Below are positions 50,156-58,564 of a stretch of DNA of 64,000 nucleotides, piece by piece. Under the pieces are notes generated by a model that was not told where the DNA came from, made no database searches, and saw only the letters and a list, made by a program, of their open reading frames with translations. The stretch covers positions 1 to 64,000 of the forward strand of contig JBKEBK010000008.1 of NCBI GenBank assembly GCA_047973125.1, in the 5' to 3' direction. Source of the stretch: CAYNRG01 sp047973125 (GTDB taxonomy: Bacteria; Bacillota_I; Bacilli_A; Erysipelotrichales; Erysipelotrichaceae). The stretch's first letter is position 1; each line of letters opens with the position of its first letter. A program made the position numbers and the translations under genes.

Positions 50156-52186
50156 TTATTTATTCTTTAAAAGTCTTATAGAATTTAAAATTGCTATTAG
50201 TGAAACTCCAACATCAGCAAAGATTGCCAACCACATACTAACAAAGCCAAAAGCTCCAAGTACAAGAACGATTACTTTTATCCCAATAGCCCCAACAATA
50301 TTTTGTTTAATTACAACAAGGGTTTCTTTTGCCTTTTTAATAGCCTTAACAATCTTTGAGATCTTATCATCCATTAAGACAACATCACCAGCCTCAATTG
50401 CCGCATCACTGCCACAACCTCCCATTGCAACCCCAACATCAGCAAGCACTAATACCGGCGCATCATTAATGCCATCACCGGCAAATAAAACATTACCATC
50501 CTTTTTAATGTTTTCAACAATACTAACCTTATCATGTGGTAGACACCCACTAAATACATCACTTATGCCAACCTTTTTCGCTACATCATCAGCAACCATT
50601 TTATGATCTCCTGTGACCATGGTAACTTTATTAATGCCCATATTTCTTAAATCTTTTATATCTTCTTTTACTCGCTCTTTTATTTCATCAACAATTACAA
50701 CTGTACCAAGATACTGCTTATTTTTTGCAACATAAACTAGTGTTCCTACTTCATTTATATCTAACACTTCAATGCCATTTTGATCCATTAACTTCTTATT
50801 ACCAACAATAACTTCATCATCACCAATCACAACCTTTAAGCCATAACCGGCAATTTCAGCATTTTCTTTTACTGTTTTCTTATCAATTTCTTTACCATAC
50901 TCTTTAATTATAGATAACGCAATTGGATGAGTTGAATAACTCTCAGCAATTGCAGCAAGCTTTAGTGTTTCTTGATCACCAATTACTTTAGAAACAACAA
51001 ACTCTCCTTTTGTTATAGTTCCTGTTTTATCTAATACTACCTGATTTATCTTTGCTAAAGACTCTATTACAGTACTACCCTTTACTAATACTCCATTTTT
51101 ACTTAAGCCACCAATTCCTGCAAAAAATCCTAAAGGAATGCTTATAACTAAGGCACAAGGACAAGATATAACTAAGAATGTACAAGCTCTTCTAAGAGCT
51201 TCTGAAACACTTACATCCGTAAGTAGTGGTAAGGTAATAAATAAACAAAAGGCAATAATTACAACAAATGGAGTATACCATTTTGAAAATTTAGTGATAA
51301 ACTTCTCACTCTCTGATTTCTTACTACTAGTATTTTCTACTAACTCTAAAATTTTAGATACGGTACTCTCTTGTAAAACTTTTGTAGCTCTAACTTGAAG
51401 TAAGCCACTTCTATTTAAAGAACCACTCATTACCTCATCATCTACATCGACTTCTCTCTCAAGTGATTCACCGGTTAAACTTGAGGTATCAAGCGAGCTT
51501 GATCCTTTAATTATAATACCATCAACAGCTATCCGCTCCCCAGGCTTTATTATCATAATATCACCCACACAAATATCTTCAGCATTAACCTCTATTTCTT
51601 GATCATCTTTTAAGATAAAAGTCTTATCAGGTCTTAAATCCATTAAATCAGCAATTGACTTACGACTTTGCATAATTGCTCTTGATTGAAAATATTCTCC
51701 AACTTGATAAAACAACATTACCGCAGCTGCCTCTTTATAATCACCAATATATAAAGCCCCAACAGTTGCGATTGCCATTAAGAAATTCTCATCAAAAAGT
51801 TTACCTTTTAAGATATTCTTAATGGCCTTAATTAATACATTTAGCCCAACAACAAGATATGCAATATAACCACTGAGTAAACTAAGTGATCCTTCTAAGA
51901 AAATTGATCCTAAAAAGAATATTAAACCAACAAATATTATCATTAGATGTTTGTGGTTATCAAACTCTTCATGATCATCACTATCTATCTCTTCAATTTT
52001 TATACTAGGCTCTAACTTCTTTACAAGAGAAAAAACATCCTTATCTTTTACACTACCATCATATCGCATTTTTTTATTAATGAAATCAACCTTAACATTT
52101 TTTATGCCATCAAGCTTTCCAAGAGACTCCTCAATCTTAGCAGCACAGTGCGCACAGTCTAATCCATTTAATTTATATTGTTTCAT
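50156..52186 (-). CDS. Heavy-metal P1B-type ATPase (Zn/Cd/Pb exporter-like)
   Basis: A 676-residue metal pump. An N-terminal HMA domain has LNGLDCAHCAAKIEES (CxxC near residue 11). TSLTGESLE (actuator, near 240), the intramembrane SCPCALVISIPLG (CPC motif near 350) and the phosphorylated DKTGTITKGE (near 390), then GDGINDAPVL. CPC plus this length fits the Zn2+/Cd2+/Pb2+ group (CadA/ZntA). It would export toxic divalent metal. The ATG at 52186 has GGAGG 7 bases upstream. A palindromic operator covers the transcription start (see 52199), pointing to metal-responsive derepression. Confidence 0.92.
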   Translation of the reverse strand: MKQYKLNGLDCAHCAAKIEESLGKLDGIKNVKVDFINKKMRYDGSVKDKDVFSLVKKLEPSIKIEEIDSDDHEEFDNHKHLMIIFVGLIFFLGSIFLEGSLSLLSGYIAYLVVGLNVLIKAIKNILKGKLFDENFLMAIATVGALYIGDYKEAAAVMLFYQVGEYFQSRAIMQSRKSIADLMDLRPDKTFILKDDQEIEVNAEDICVGDIMIIKPGERIAVDGIIIKGSSSLDTSSLTGESLEREVDVDDEVMSGSLNRSGLLQVRATKVLQESTVSKILELVENTSSKKSESEKFITKFSKWYTPFVVIIAFCLFITLPLLTDVSVSEALRRACTFLVISCPCALVISIPLGFFAGIGGLSKNGVLVKGSTVIESLAKINQVVLDKTGTITKGEFVVSKVIGDQETLKLAAIAESYSTHPIALSIIKEYGKEIDKKTVKENAEIAGYGLKVVIGDDEVIVGNKKLMDQNGIEVLDINEVGTLVYVAKNKQYLGTVVIVDEIKERVKEDIKDLRNMGINKVTMVTGDHKMVADDVAKKVGISDVFSGCLPHDKVSIVENIKKDGNVLFAGDGINDAPVLVLADVGVAMGGCGSDAAIEAGDVVLMDDKISKIVKAIKKAKETLVVIKQNIVGAIGIKVIVLVLGAFGFVSMWLAIFADVGVSLIAILNSIRLLKNK

Positions 52187-52198
52187 TGTCAATCCTCC

Positions 52199-52222
52199 AT
52201 ATATGAATACTTGTTCATATAT
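52199..52222. promoter_or_regulatory. ArsR/SmtB-type operator
   Basis: A 9-bp perfect inverted repeat ATATATGAA-6-TTCATATAT, directly downstream of the -10 box and over the likely start site. It matches the operator style of SmtB/CzrA/CadC metal sensors. No such sensor gene is in the window. Confidence 0.75.
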
Positions 52223-52251
52223 AGTTTATATTATCAGTTCTATTAAGTCAA
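52223..52251 (-). promoter_or_regulatory. Promoter of the metal ATPase gene
   Basis: TTGACT (complement 52246-52251), 17 bp, TAAACT (complement 52223-52228). Confidence 0.65.
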
Positions 52252-52264
52252 TAAAAAAGAAGAA

Positions 52265-52390
52265 TTATTTTTCTTCTTCATTTTTTTCTTTATCAAAATC
52301 AACCTTTTTAAGATTTTCTTTAAACTCTTTCTCAGCTGCATCTAACTTTTCAAGCAGTAAATCCAATTCTTTTTCATTTTTATTAAACAT
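52265..52390 (-). CDS. 41-residue coiled-coil-like small protein
   Basis: MFNKNEKELDLLLEKLDAAE followed by a Lys/Glu-rich end to a TAA at 52265. The ATG overlaps the MATE stop codon by 8 bases (AATGTTTAA) and is preceded by AAGGGGG, a clear ribosome binding site, so it is probably translated by coupling with the pump gene. Heptad-like Leu spacing suggests a short amphipathic coiled coil. No family recognised; it could be a pump-associated small protein. A long T-rich tract lies just after it on the minus strand. Confidence 0.55.
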   Translation of the reverse strand: MFNKNEKELDLLLEKLDAAEKEFKENLKKVDFDKEKNEEEK

Positions 52391-53744
52391 TTTTAACCCC
52401 CTTAAATGCATTCTTGTATGTTTTATAACATCTTGGAACAAATAAAGCCACCACTAAACACTCAGCAATCAAATAGGCATACCATACAGCATCAATTCCA
52501 AATAAGCGACCCAAGATATAAACAAGTGGTACCAGAAAGACAATCTGTCTTAAAATTGATATTACCATTCCAACTAAAGCATTTCCAAATGATTGAAATA
52601 CTGTAATTAAGAAGATACATATTCCAAATCCAATAAAGCTTAATGATATTATTCTTAAAACTTCTCTTGTTGATGCCCTTAAACTATCAGAAACACTAAA
52701 GAATGAAATTAAGAAATCTGTTTGTAACCAAAATAGTATTGTTCCACAACCCATAATAACAATTACAGAAATTAAATATTTCTTAAGAACACTAGTATAT
52801 CTTTCTTCATCTTGTGCACCATAATTAAATGATAATATTGGCAGTGATCCCTGATTTAGACCAAATACTGGCATAAATACAAAAGAGCTTAACTTAAAGT
52901 AAAGACCTAAAGAAGATACCGCAACTGCTGAGTATGATACTACAACTGCATTTACTGCCATATTTGCAAATGCACCAATGGCATTCATAATAGTAACTGG
53001 AAGTCCAATCGCATAAATTTCTTTAATTCTTTCCCACTTTAAATGAAGACCCTTAAATTGAATTTTAACTTCATGTTTACCAATTGTAGACCAAGCAGCA
53101 ATAAATAACATCCCCATAATTTGACCAGCTACAGTAGCAATCGCTGCCCCCTTTATTCCCATAGCGGGAATAAAGCCAAAACCAAAGATAAAGATTGGAT
53201 CTAATATAATATTTGAAAGTGCCCCAACTATTAATGAACACATTGGAATAATGGTATTACCCTGAGACTGTAGTAATCTTTCAAAATAAATTCCTAAATA
53301 TATTCCAAAGCTAAAAGTCATTACAATACTTAAATATGATTTACCCATTTCAATAATGGCAGCATCACTAGTAAATAACTTTAAGAATGGCTCAATGATT
53401 AAGAAGCCAAATATACAACATAAGATTGTATGAAAAATTGCCAACAGAAAACCTGTAGATGCCGTTTTATTAGCCTCCTCATGATCATTTTGACCTAAGC
53501 GCCTTGCGATGATTGTTGATGTTCCAATCGCACCACCTAGTGCTAAAGATATTAAAATAATTTGCATTGGAAAAACAATGGTCATCGTAAAAACTGCTTC
53601 CTCTGAAACTCTTGATATATAAATTGTGTCTACAATATTATACAAAGACTGTATTAACATTGAAAACATTGCCGGAAGACTCATTGACATAAGTAACTTC
53701 CCTACCGGCATTGTTGCCATTTTGTTTCTTTTTATTTCTTTCAT
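52383..53744 (-). CDS. MATE family multidrug/cation efflux protein
   Basis: A 453-residue protein of about 12 helices: start KMATMPVGKLLMSMSLPAMFSMLIQSLYNIVDTIYISRVS, the SQGNTIIPMCSLIVGALSNIILDPIFIFGFG block (near 170-200) typical of the DinF/NorM-like bacterial MATE proteins, and AVVSYSAVAVSSLGLYFKLSSF in the second half. It exports organic cations by Na+ or H+ antiport. Start with AGGAGA. It is followed by, and overlaps, a 41-residue ORF. No regulator is adjacent. Confidence 0.9.
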   Translation of the reverse strand: MKEIKRNKMATMPVGKLLMSMSLPAMFSMLIQSLYNIVDTIYISRVSEEAVFTMTIVFPMQIILISLALGGAIGTSTIIARRLGQNDHEEANKTASTGFLLAIFHTILCCIFGFLIIEPFLKLFTSDAAIIEMGKSYLSIVMTFSFGIYLGIYFERLLQSQGNTIIPMCSLIVGALSNIILDPIFIFGFGFIPAMGIKGAAIATVAGQIMGMLFIAAWSTIGKHEVKIQFKGLHLKWERIKEIYAIGLPVTIMNAIGAFANMAVNAVVVSYSAVAVSSLGLYFKLSSFVFMPVFGLNQGSLPILSFNYGAQDEERYTSVLKKYLISVIVIMGCGTILFWLQTDFLISFFSVSDSLRASTREVLRIISLSFIGFGICIFLITVFQSFGNALVGMVISILRQIVFLVPLVYILGRLFGIDAVWYAYLIAECLVVALFVPRCYKTYKNAFKGVKNV

Positions 53745-53807
53745 TTAAATTCTCCTAAAAATTTGTAACTTAGCTTATTATAACAAATCCACATACAAAA
53801 TAGTACC

Positions 53808-54584
53808 TTATATAAAAGAAATTATTACATTAGTAAGTGATAATAAAATTAAACCAATTAAACAATAGATATAAATCTTTCTAACTTTATTATCACTAGA
53901 TTTTAAATTTATTTTTGTTCCAATTGTTCCCCCTAATATTGCAGCAATACAAATACATAAAACTAACATTGGATCAACAATACTAAAAGATCCACTAATT
54001 GTTGCCTGTAATAATTTTGATACCTGTGAGAAAAAAATTGTCGTCAAAGAGTAAATAACGGCATCCTTCATTGGTAGTGAGAAAAACAAGCTAAAGATTG
54101 CAATATTTATTGGTCCTCCCCCGATTCCTAAAAAAACGGCAACAGAGCCTAAAATGATACCCAACAAAAATGTAACAACACTACTTTTAATTTTAAATGA
54201 TTTTATTTTTTTCTTTTTAAGAGTATAAATAAGAGTAAGAATTAAAATTGTTGTTAAAAGAGATGATTGAATTAATTTAATATTAGAAAAGTTATTCATA
54301 ATAGAATTAAAAAAGTATTCACCAATTATACCACCAATAAATGATCCTATTGAAATTAAAATTACTTGTTGAAAATGAATTTTTATTCCTTTTTTAATTT
54401 GCTTATATAAAGATACAACACACATCACAAAAACTGCAACCGATGAATAAAGACCAATTTGTGCAGGTGTGTGAAGCCCAACTAGATCAAACATCGGCTT
54501 CATAATTACTCCACCACCAAGTCCTGTAATTGATCCTATTGTTGTTGCAAGTATGGCAACAACAGAGTAAATAATATATACCAT
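53808..54584 (-). CDS. TSUP (TauE/SafE) family sulfite/sulfonate exporter-like
   Basis: A 258-residue membrane protein with about eight helices in two half repeats. The first opens IGSITGLGGGVIMKPMFDLVGLHTPAQIGLYSSVAVF and the second GSVAVFLGIGGGPINIAIFS, each with the family's Gly-Gly-Gly motif. TSUP proteins move sulfite, sulfoacetate or related organosulfur anions. The ATG at 54584 has AGGGGAT, and the gene lies 4 bp from the radical SAM gene, so the two share an operon. A link between sulfatase maturation and sulfur-anion export is plausible. Confidence 0.85.
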   Translation of the reverse strand: MVYIIYSVVAILATTIGSITGLGGGVIMKPMFDLVGLHTPAQIGLYSSVAVFVMCVVSLYKQIKKGIKIHFQQVILISIGSFIGGIIGEYFFNSIMNNFSNIKLIQSSLLTTILILTLIYTLKKKKIKSFKIKSSVVTFLLGIILGSVAVFLGIGGGPINIAIFSLFFSLPMKDAVIYSLTTIFFSQVSKLLQATISGSFSIVDPMLVLCICIAAILGGTIGTKINLKSSDNKVRKIYIYCLIGLILLSLTNVIISFI

Positions 54585-54588
54585 AATT

Positions 54589-55683
54589 TTATCCCCTAAC
54601 ATTTATATTATACAATGCATTCTCTATCTCACTGTAGTTTTTATAGATTAATTCATATACAACTTTCTTACCACACACTGCATCATCTACAAAGGTATGC
54701 CTTTGTCTTTTACATCCACCATTACATATTCCTTTGAATTTACAGTTGTAACAAATCTTTGGCAAGCTATTTTTCTCTTTCATAAAAGACACAGCCCTTT
54801 CACCACTTAATAATTTATCAAGTGATACTTCATTTATATTACCTAGGCAATAATTATCATTTACATAGAAATCACATGGATAAATAGAGCCATCACTCTC
54901 AACAACACATTGTAAGGAACAATTCCCACACATCCCGCATCCCATAGGATTTTGATTTCTAAAAAGTAAGATTATATCATCAAATAAATTAATACTTGTA
55001 TATATACCTTTTTTTAAATCTTGTAACCAAACATTAAATAAATCACTATAAAACTTCTTAAAATCTTTAACACTACAACCACTACTATCTTTATTAATTA
55101 ATGATAAACAAGCAATATATTGGATATAAGGAAAGTGTTCTTTCTTAAAAAAATTATAAACTTCTAAAACTTGCTCACTCAATGATTTTGTAATAACACA
55201 TAAAATATTAAAGTTTATTCCATAACGCTCTACAAGTTTTATTTTATTATATACAGTATCAAAAGATCCTGTACCAGTATTATTTAAGAAGCGATTTTTA
55301 TTATGAGTTTCTCTTATGCCATCAAGAGATATTCCAATTAAGAAATTATTTTCCTTAAAAAATCGACAAAACTCTCGATCAATTAAAATACCATTTGTTT
55401 GAAGTGAATAGGATACTAAGATATTACTCTTATTAGCATCAGCATAATTAATAAATTCTTTATAAAACTCAATACCTATTAAAAGTGGTTCACCACCTTG
55501 AAAACAGAAGGTTACATTTTTTAAATTTTTAATTAAAAAAACCTCATCTATTAATTTTTCCATAGTAGCAAAACTCATAAACTTTGCATCATTACAACTT
55601 TTAATATCTTTGTAAAAGCAATAGGTACAACTACTGTTACAAAGAGATGAAGAAGGCTTAATTAGTACAACTAAATTTTCCAT
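54589..55683 (-). CDS. Radical SAM/SPASM enzyme, anaerobic sulfatase-maturase-like
   Basis: A 364-residue enzyme. The radical SAM Cys motif is in SSLCNSSCTYCFY (CxxxCxxC near 16-23, in the order Cys-Asn-Ser-Ser-Cys-Thr-Tyr-Cys), followed by CFQGGEPLL (near 60) and ISLDGIRETHNK. The C-terminal SPASM domain has Cys pairs in MGCGMCGNCSLQC, YPCDFY and CYNCKFKGICNGGCKRQR, binding two auxiliary clusters. These enzymes oxidise an active-site Cys/Ser of sulfatases to formylglycine, though related SPASM proteins mature peptides. No sulfatase or precursor peptide is in the window. Confidence 0.82.
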   Translation of the reverse strand: MENLVVLIKPSSSLCNSSCTYCFYKDIKSCNDAKFMSFATMEKLIDEVFLIKNLKNVTFCFQGGEPLLIGIEFYKEFINYADANKSNILVSYSLQTNGILIDREFCRFFKENNFLIGISLDGIRETHNKNRFLNNTGTGSFDTVYNKIKLVERYGINFNILCVITKSLSEQVLEVYNFFKKEHFPYIQYIACLSLINKDSSGCSVKDFKKFYSDLFNVWLQDLKKGIYTSINLFDDIILLFRNQNPMGCGMCGNCSLQCVVESDGSIYPCDFYVNDNYCLGNINEVSLDKLLSGERAVSFMKEKNSLPKICYNCKFKGICNGGCKRQRHTFVDDAVCGKKVVYELIYKNYSEIENALYNINVRG

Positions 55684-55870
55684 AAACATTTACCCCTCTA
55701 CATAATTATACAAGAATTTAGAGCAAAATAAGCATTAATTTAAGTACTTTCTTTTGTGAAGTATACTTCACAAATATAAATATCATATTACTTGTATAAA
55801 ATAATAGTTTTTTGATTTATTTATTTGTGAATTTATGGTAAAATAACACCATGAAAGTGAGGCTATTAAA

Positions 55871-57019
55871 ATGGCAAACAGAATAGTAGTAAATGAAACA
55901 TCTTACCACGGAAAAGGAGCGATAAATGAAATTTATGGCGAAATTAAAAGACGTGGTTTTAAAAGAGCATTTGTCTGTACAGATGCAGATTTAGTAAAAT
56001 TTAAAGTTGTAGACAAAGTTACTGATCTCCTTAAAAAAGAGGGCTTTCCATTTGTTGTATTCTCAGATGTAAAACCAAACCCAACAATTAGAAATGTAAA
56101 AGATGGAGTAGATGCATTTCATGAATCTAAAGCAGACTGCATAATTTCAGTAGGTGGTGGATCAGCAATGGACACTGCTAAAGCAATCGGTATCATTGCA
56201 ACTAATCCAGATTTTCAAGATGTTAGAAGTCTTGAAGGTTTCTCACCAACAGAAAATGCTTGTATTCCAACAATCGCAGTATCAACAACTGCTGGAACTG
56301 CAGCTGAAGTTACAATTAACTATGTAATAACTGATGAAGAAAAGAAAAGAAAATTTGTATGTGTAGATACTCATGATATTCCCGTAGTAGCAATTGTTGA
56401 TCCAGATATGACAGCAACTATGCCAAAAGGCTTAACTGCAGCAACCGGAATGGATGCTCTAACCCACGCTATTGAAGGATATATCTCTAAGGGAGCTTGG
56501 GAGTATACTGATATGTTTCACATTAAAGCAATTGAATTAATTTCAAGATCACTTCGTGATGCATGTAATAACACTGAAAAAGGTAGAGAAGATATGGCCT
56601 TAGCACAATATGTAACAGGAGTTGGCTTCTCAAATTGTGGACTCGGAATTGTTCACTCAATGGCTCATGCTTTAGGTGCCGTATATGATACACCACATGG
56701 TGTAGCAAATGCTATCTTGCTACCAACTGTTATGGCATATAATGCTGATGCAACTAAAGATAAATTTAAATATATTGCTAAAGCGATGGGTGTTAAAAAT
56801 ACTTGTTCAATGTCAGAGGAAGAATACCGTAAAGCTGCAGTTGATGCAGTACGTCAATTATCAAGTGATGTTGGAATCCCTGCTGACTTAAAAAATATCG
56901 TTAAAGAAAAAGATTTAGACTTCCTTTGTGAATCTGCAGTAAATGATGCATGTGCTGGAAGCAATCCAAAAAATGCAACATTTGATGATATTAAAAAATT
57001 ATATACTTCTCTATTATAA
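55871..57019 (+). CDS. Iron-containing alcohol dehydrogenase
   Basis: A 382-residue group III alcohol dehydrogenase. The NAD-binding ISVGGGSAMDTAKAIGI is near 95, ISTTAGTAAEVT-like segment near 140, metal ligands in TGMDALTHAIEGYIS (Asp/His near 195-202) and GIVHSMAHALGAVYDTPHGVANAIL (His near 263-277). Typical for lactaldehyde reductase/1,2-propanediol or ethanol dehydrogenase (FucO-like); the exact alcohol is not decided. Extended -10 (TATGGTAAAAT, near 55834) and a GTGAGG site. Monocistronic. Confidence 0.92.
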   Translation: MANRIVVNETSYHGKGAINEIYGEIKRRGFKRAFVCTDADLVKFKVVDKVTDLLKKEGFPFVVFSDVKPNPTIRNVKDGVDAFHESKADCIISVGGGSAMDTAKAIGIIATNPDFQDVRSLEGFSPTENACIPTIAVSTTAGTAAEVTINYVITDEEKKRKFVCVDTHDIPVVAIVDPDMTATMPKGLTAATGMDALTHAIEGYISKGAWEYTDMFHIKAIELISRSLRDACNNTEKGREDMALAQYVTGVGFSNCGLGIVHSMAHALGAVYDTPHGVANAILLPTVMAYNADATKDKFKYIAKAMGVKNTCSMSEEEYRKAAVDAVRQLSSDVGIPADLKNIVKEKDLDFLCESAVNDACAGSNPKNATFDDIKKLYTSLL

Positions 57020-57028
57020 ATATAATTT

Positions 57029-57057
57029 TAAAAACAACCAAATGGTTGTTTTTTTAT
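57029..57057 (+). terminator. Terminator of the alcohol dehydrogenase gene
   Basis: AAAACAACCA/TGGTTGTTTT hairpin followed by further Ts. Confidence 0.85.
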
Positions 57058-57230
57058 TAAATAAAAAAAGTCAATATAACTATCAACTTCTACATTAGAT
57101 TTTAATCCCTAACATATTAATTATACCATAAAAAAAGTTAAAAAAACAGACTTGTCTTTTAACTTATTTATAGTAAACTTAAAGTATAAAGAAGCACCCA
57201 TTATAAGTAAATGTAAGGAGGTTATAATTA

Positions 57231-57275
57231 TGAGAGCAATGATGGTGGCAAGATATAAAAACGGTGATAGATAAT
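57231..57275 (+). CDS. 14-codon leader-like peptide frame
   Basis: AAGGAGG stands 8 bases before an ATG that opens MRAMMVARYKNGDR and a TAA stop. The site is among the best in the window, but the frame is tiny. It may be a leader peptide, a truncated gene (the start resembles zinc alcohol dehydrogenases beginning MRAM or MKAM), or chance. Confidence 0.3.
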
Positions 57276-57423
57276 AGTTTCAAGTATAGTCACATTTTAA
57301 AGCAAATTACACAAATATTGGTCTTATTAAAGACATCGATTAAATAATCAAATGTAGTAATGACTTCAAAAATGCGTTAAATAATAATCAAAAAAATATC
57401 ACTCAAAGGCATTAAATATGAAT

Positions 57424-57473
57424 AAAAAAGTAAAAGGAGCATCGTAATTTGTTGCACCTTTTACTTTTTTTAC
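57424..57473 (+). terminator. Strong terminator with no obvious gene upstream
   Basis: AAAAAGTAAAAGG/CCTTTTACTTTTTT hairpin with a T run on the plus strand. It is 148 bases beyond the 14-codon frame. Confidence 0.8.
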
Positions 57474-57589
57474 TTAAAAAGCTCATAAATTGTATTTATT
57501 CTATACACATATACACTAAAGCTCTTTTATATAAGTTGCTTTAGTGATATTATATAGATAGATTTATATATTAATAAGGAGGGAGCATT

Positions 57590-58561
57590 GTGGGAAGAAT
57601 ACAGAAATTTGTTTTAGTTTTTTTACTATTTATGTTAATTTTAATCGCATTTGGAGTAGTAGAAAATATTATGGCATATTACTATACTGACGACTTTGGT
57701 CTAAATAGTACAACTCTAAAGTTTGAATTAAATAGTAAAATAACGACAAGAAAGAATAAACTAATATTTGATAAAATAGTTTACCCTGCAACAACAAAAC
57801 AAATTGTTTCATTTGATAACGATGGAAAAATTGTTTATGTCAAAGAAATATTTGAAAGAGTTAATGAGTTTGATTACAATTCATCGGAAGTTCAGTATGA
57901 AATTAGTAATAAGGACTTCTATGAAGGAGCTAAAATTGGAGTAATGCATGAACAAGGGGCTCCAGTTGATTTTGTAGAATTGGATAAAATTAAATATGAA
58001 ATTGTAAGTATGTATATACCAAAGGCAAGAGATTATGACCAATTCTATTTCGGTATAAATATTGGAGCTAGTAAAAAACTAAGACAAATAAATTATGTTG
58101 AATTTGAAACTATAAGAGATCGAAATGTCGCTTATGATTATCTAACTAAAGTAGGTATTAAAGATATTGAGAAAACAAAGGCACCACTCTCTTTTATCGT
58201 AACGCAATCATTTGCATTGATGGAAGAAACAGGATTTGTACTGCTTATGGGAGCAATCATTATTATTGCCCTAGCAATTATTGAATATTTAAGAGTAATA
58301 AAAAATAAAATTAACTATGAAGCAAAACATGGAATACTTAAAAACTTTTATAGAGTTAATATTTACAATGTTCTTGAAGATATTCTAATGCATGTCTCTC
58401 TGATGATAATTTGTATACCTCTTTTCTATTTTTTCTTTAATCCTTTAGAAAAGTCTTTATTTAATATGGGAAGCGAATTAATAATTTTGGTACTTACATC
58501 TACATTTATCATTTGTGTAAAATATGTATTCGGTTACATTTTTGCAAAATGGGGGGGGTAA
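57590..58561 (+). CDS. Unknown membrane protein A of a pair
   Basis: A 323-residue protein starting with GTG behind AAGGAGGG. Helix 1 is at 7-26, an extracytoplasmic domain covers about 27-205, then come three helices (about 215-235, 272-290, 298-318). This 1+3 layout with a large outer domain after helix 1 equals that of MacB/FtsX-like ABC permeases, although no family motif is obvious. The final codons lie in a run of eight Gs (58551-58558) that also serves as the ribosome binding site of the next gene. No ATPase gene is adjacent. No function assigned. Confidence 0.55.
   Translation: MGRIQKFVLVFLLFMLILIAFGVVENIMAYYYTDDFGLNSTTLKFELNSKITTRKNKLIFDKIVYPATTKQIVSFDNDGKIVYVKEIFERVNEFDYNSSEVQYEISNKDFYEGAKIGVMHEQGAPVDFVELDKIKYEIVSMYIPKARDYDQFYFGINIGASKKLRQINYVEFETIRDRNVAYDYLTKVGIKDIEKTKAPLSFIVTQSFALMEETGFVLLMGAIIIIALAIIEYLRVIKNKINYEAKHGILKNFYRVNIYNVLEDILMHVSLMIICIPLFYFFFNPLEKSLFNMGSELIILVLTSTFIICVKYVFGYIFAKWGG
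58551..58558 (+). repeat. G8 homopolymer at a gene junction
   Basis: Eight Gs in a very AT-rich region. They encode the last Trp-Gly-Gly of gene A and form the Shine-Dalgarno stretch of gene B, 6 bases before its ATG. Confidence 0.9.
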
Positions 58562-58564
58562 AGC

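Larger units (their letters stand above)
57058..57589. other. Intergenic region with a possible short transcript
   Basis: 532 bases without a long frame. It holds a very strong ribosome binding site and 14-codon frame (57231-57275) and a strong plus-strand terminator (57424-57473). Between them no frame longer than a few codons is seen, so a decayed gene or a small RNA of about 240 bases is possible. Confidence 0.4.

Noticed and set aside
52080..52445. Plus-strand 121-codon frame
   Set aside because: Crosses the ATPase promoter, the operator and the 41-residue ORF antisense; low-complexity Phe/Ser composition.
56709..56891. Plus-strand 60-codon frame
   Set aside because: Out-of-frame shadow of the alcohol dehydrogenase gene.
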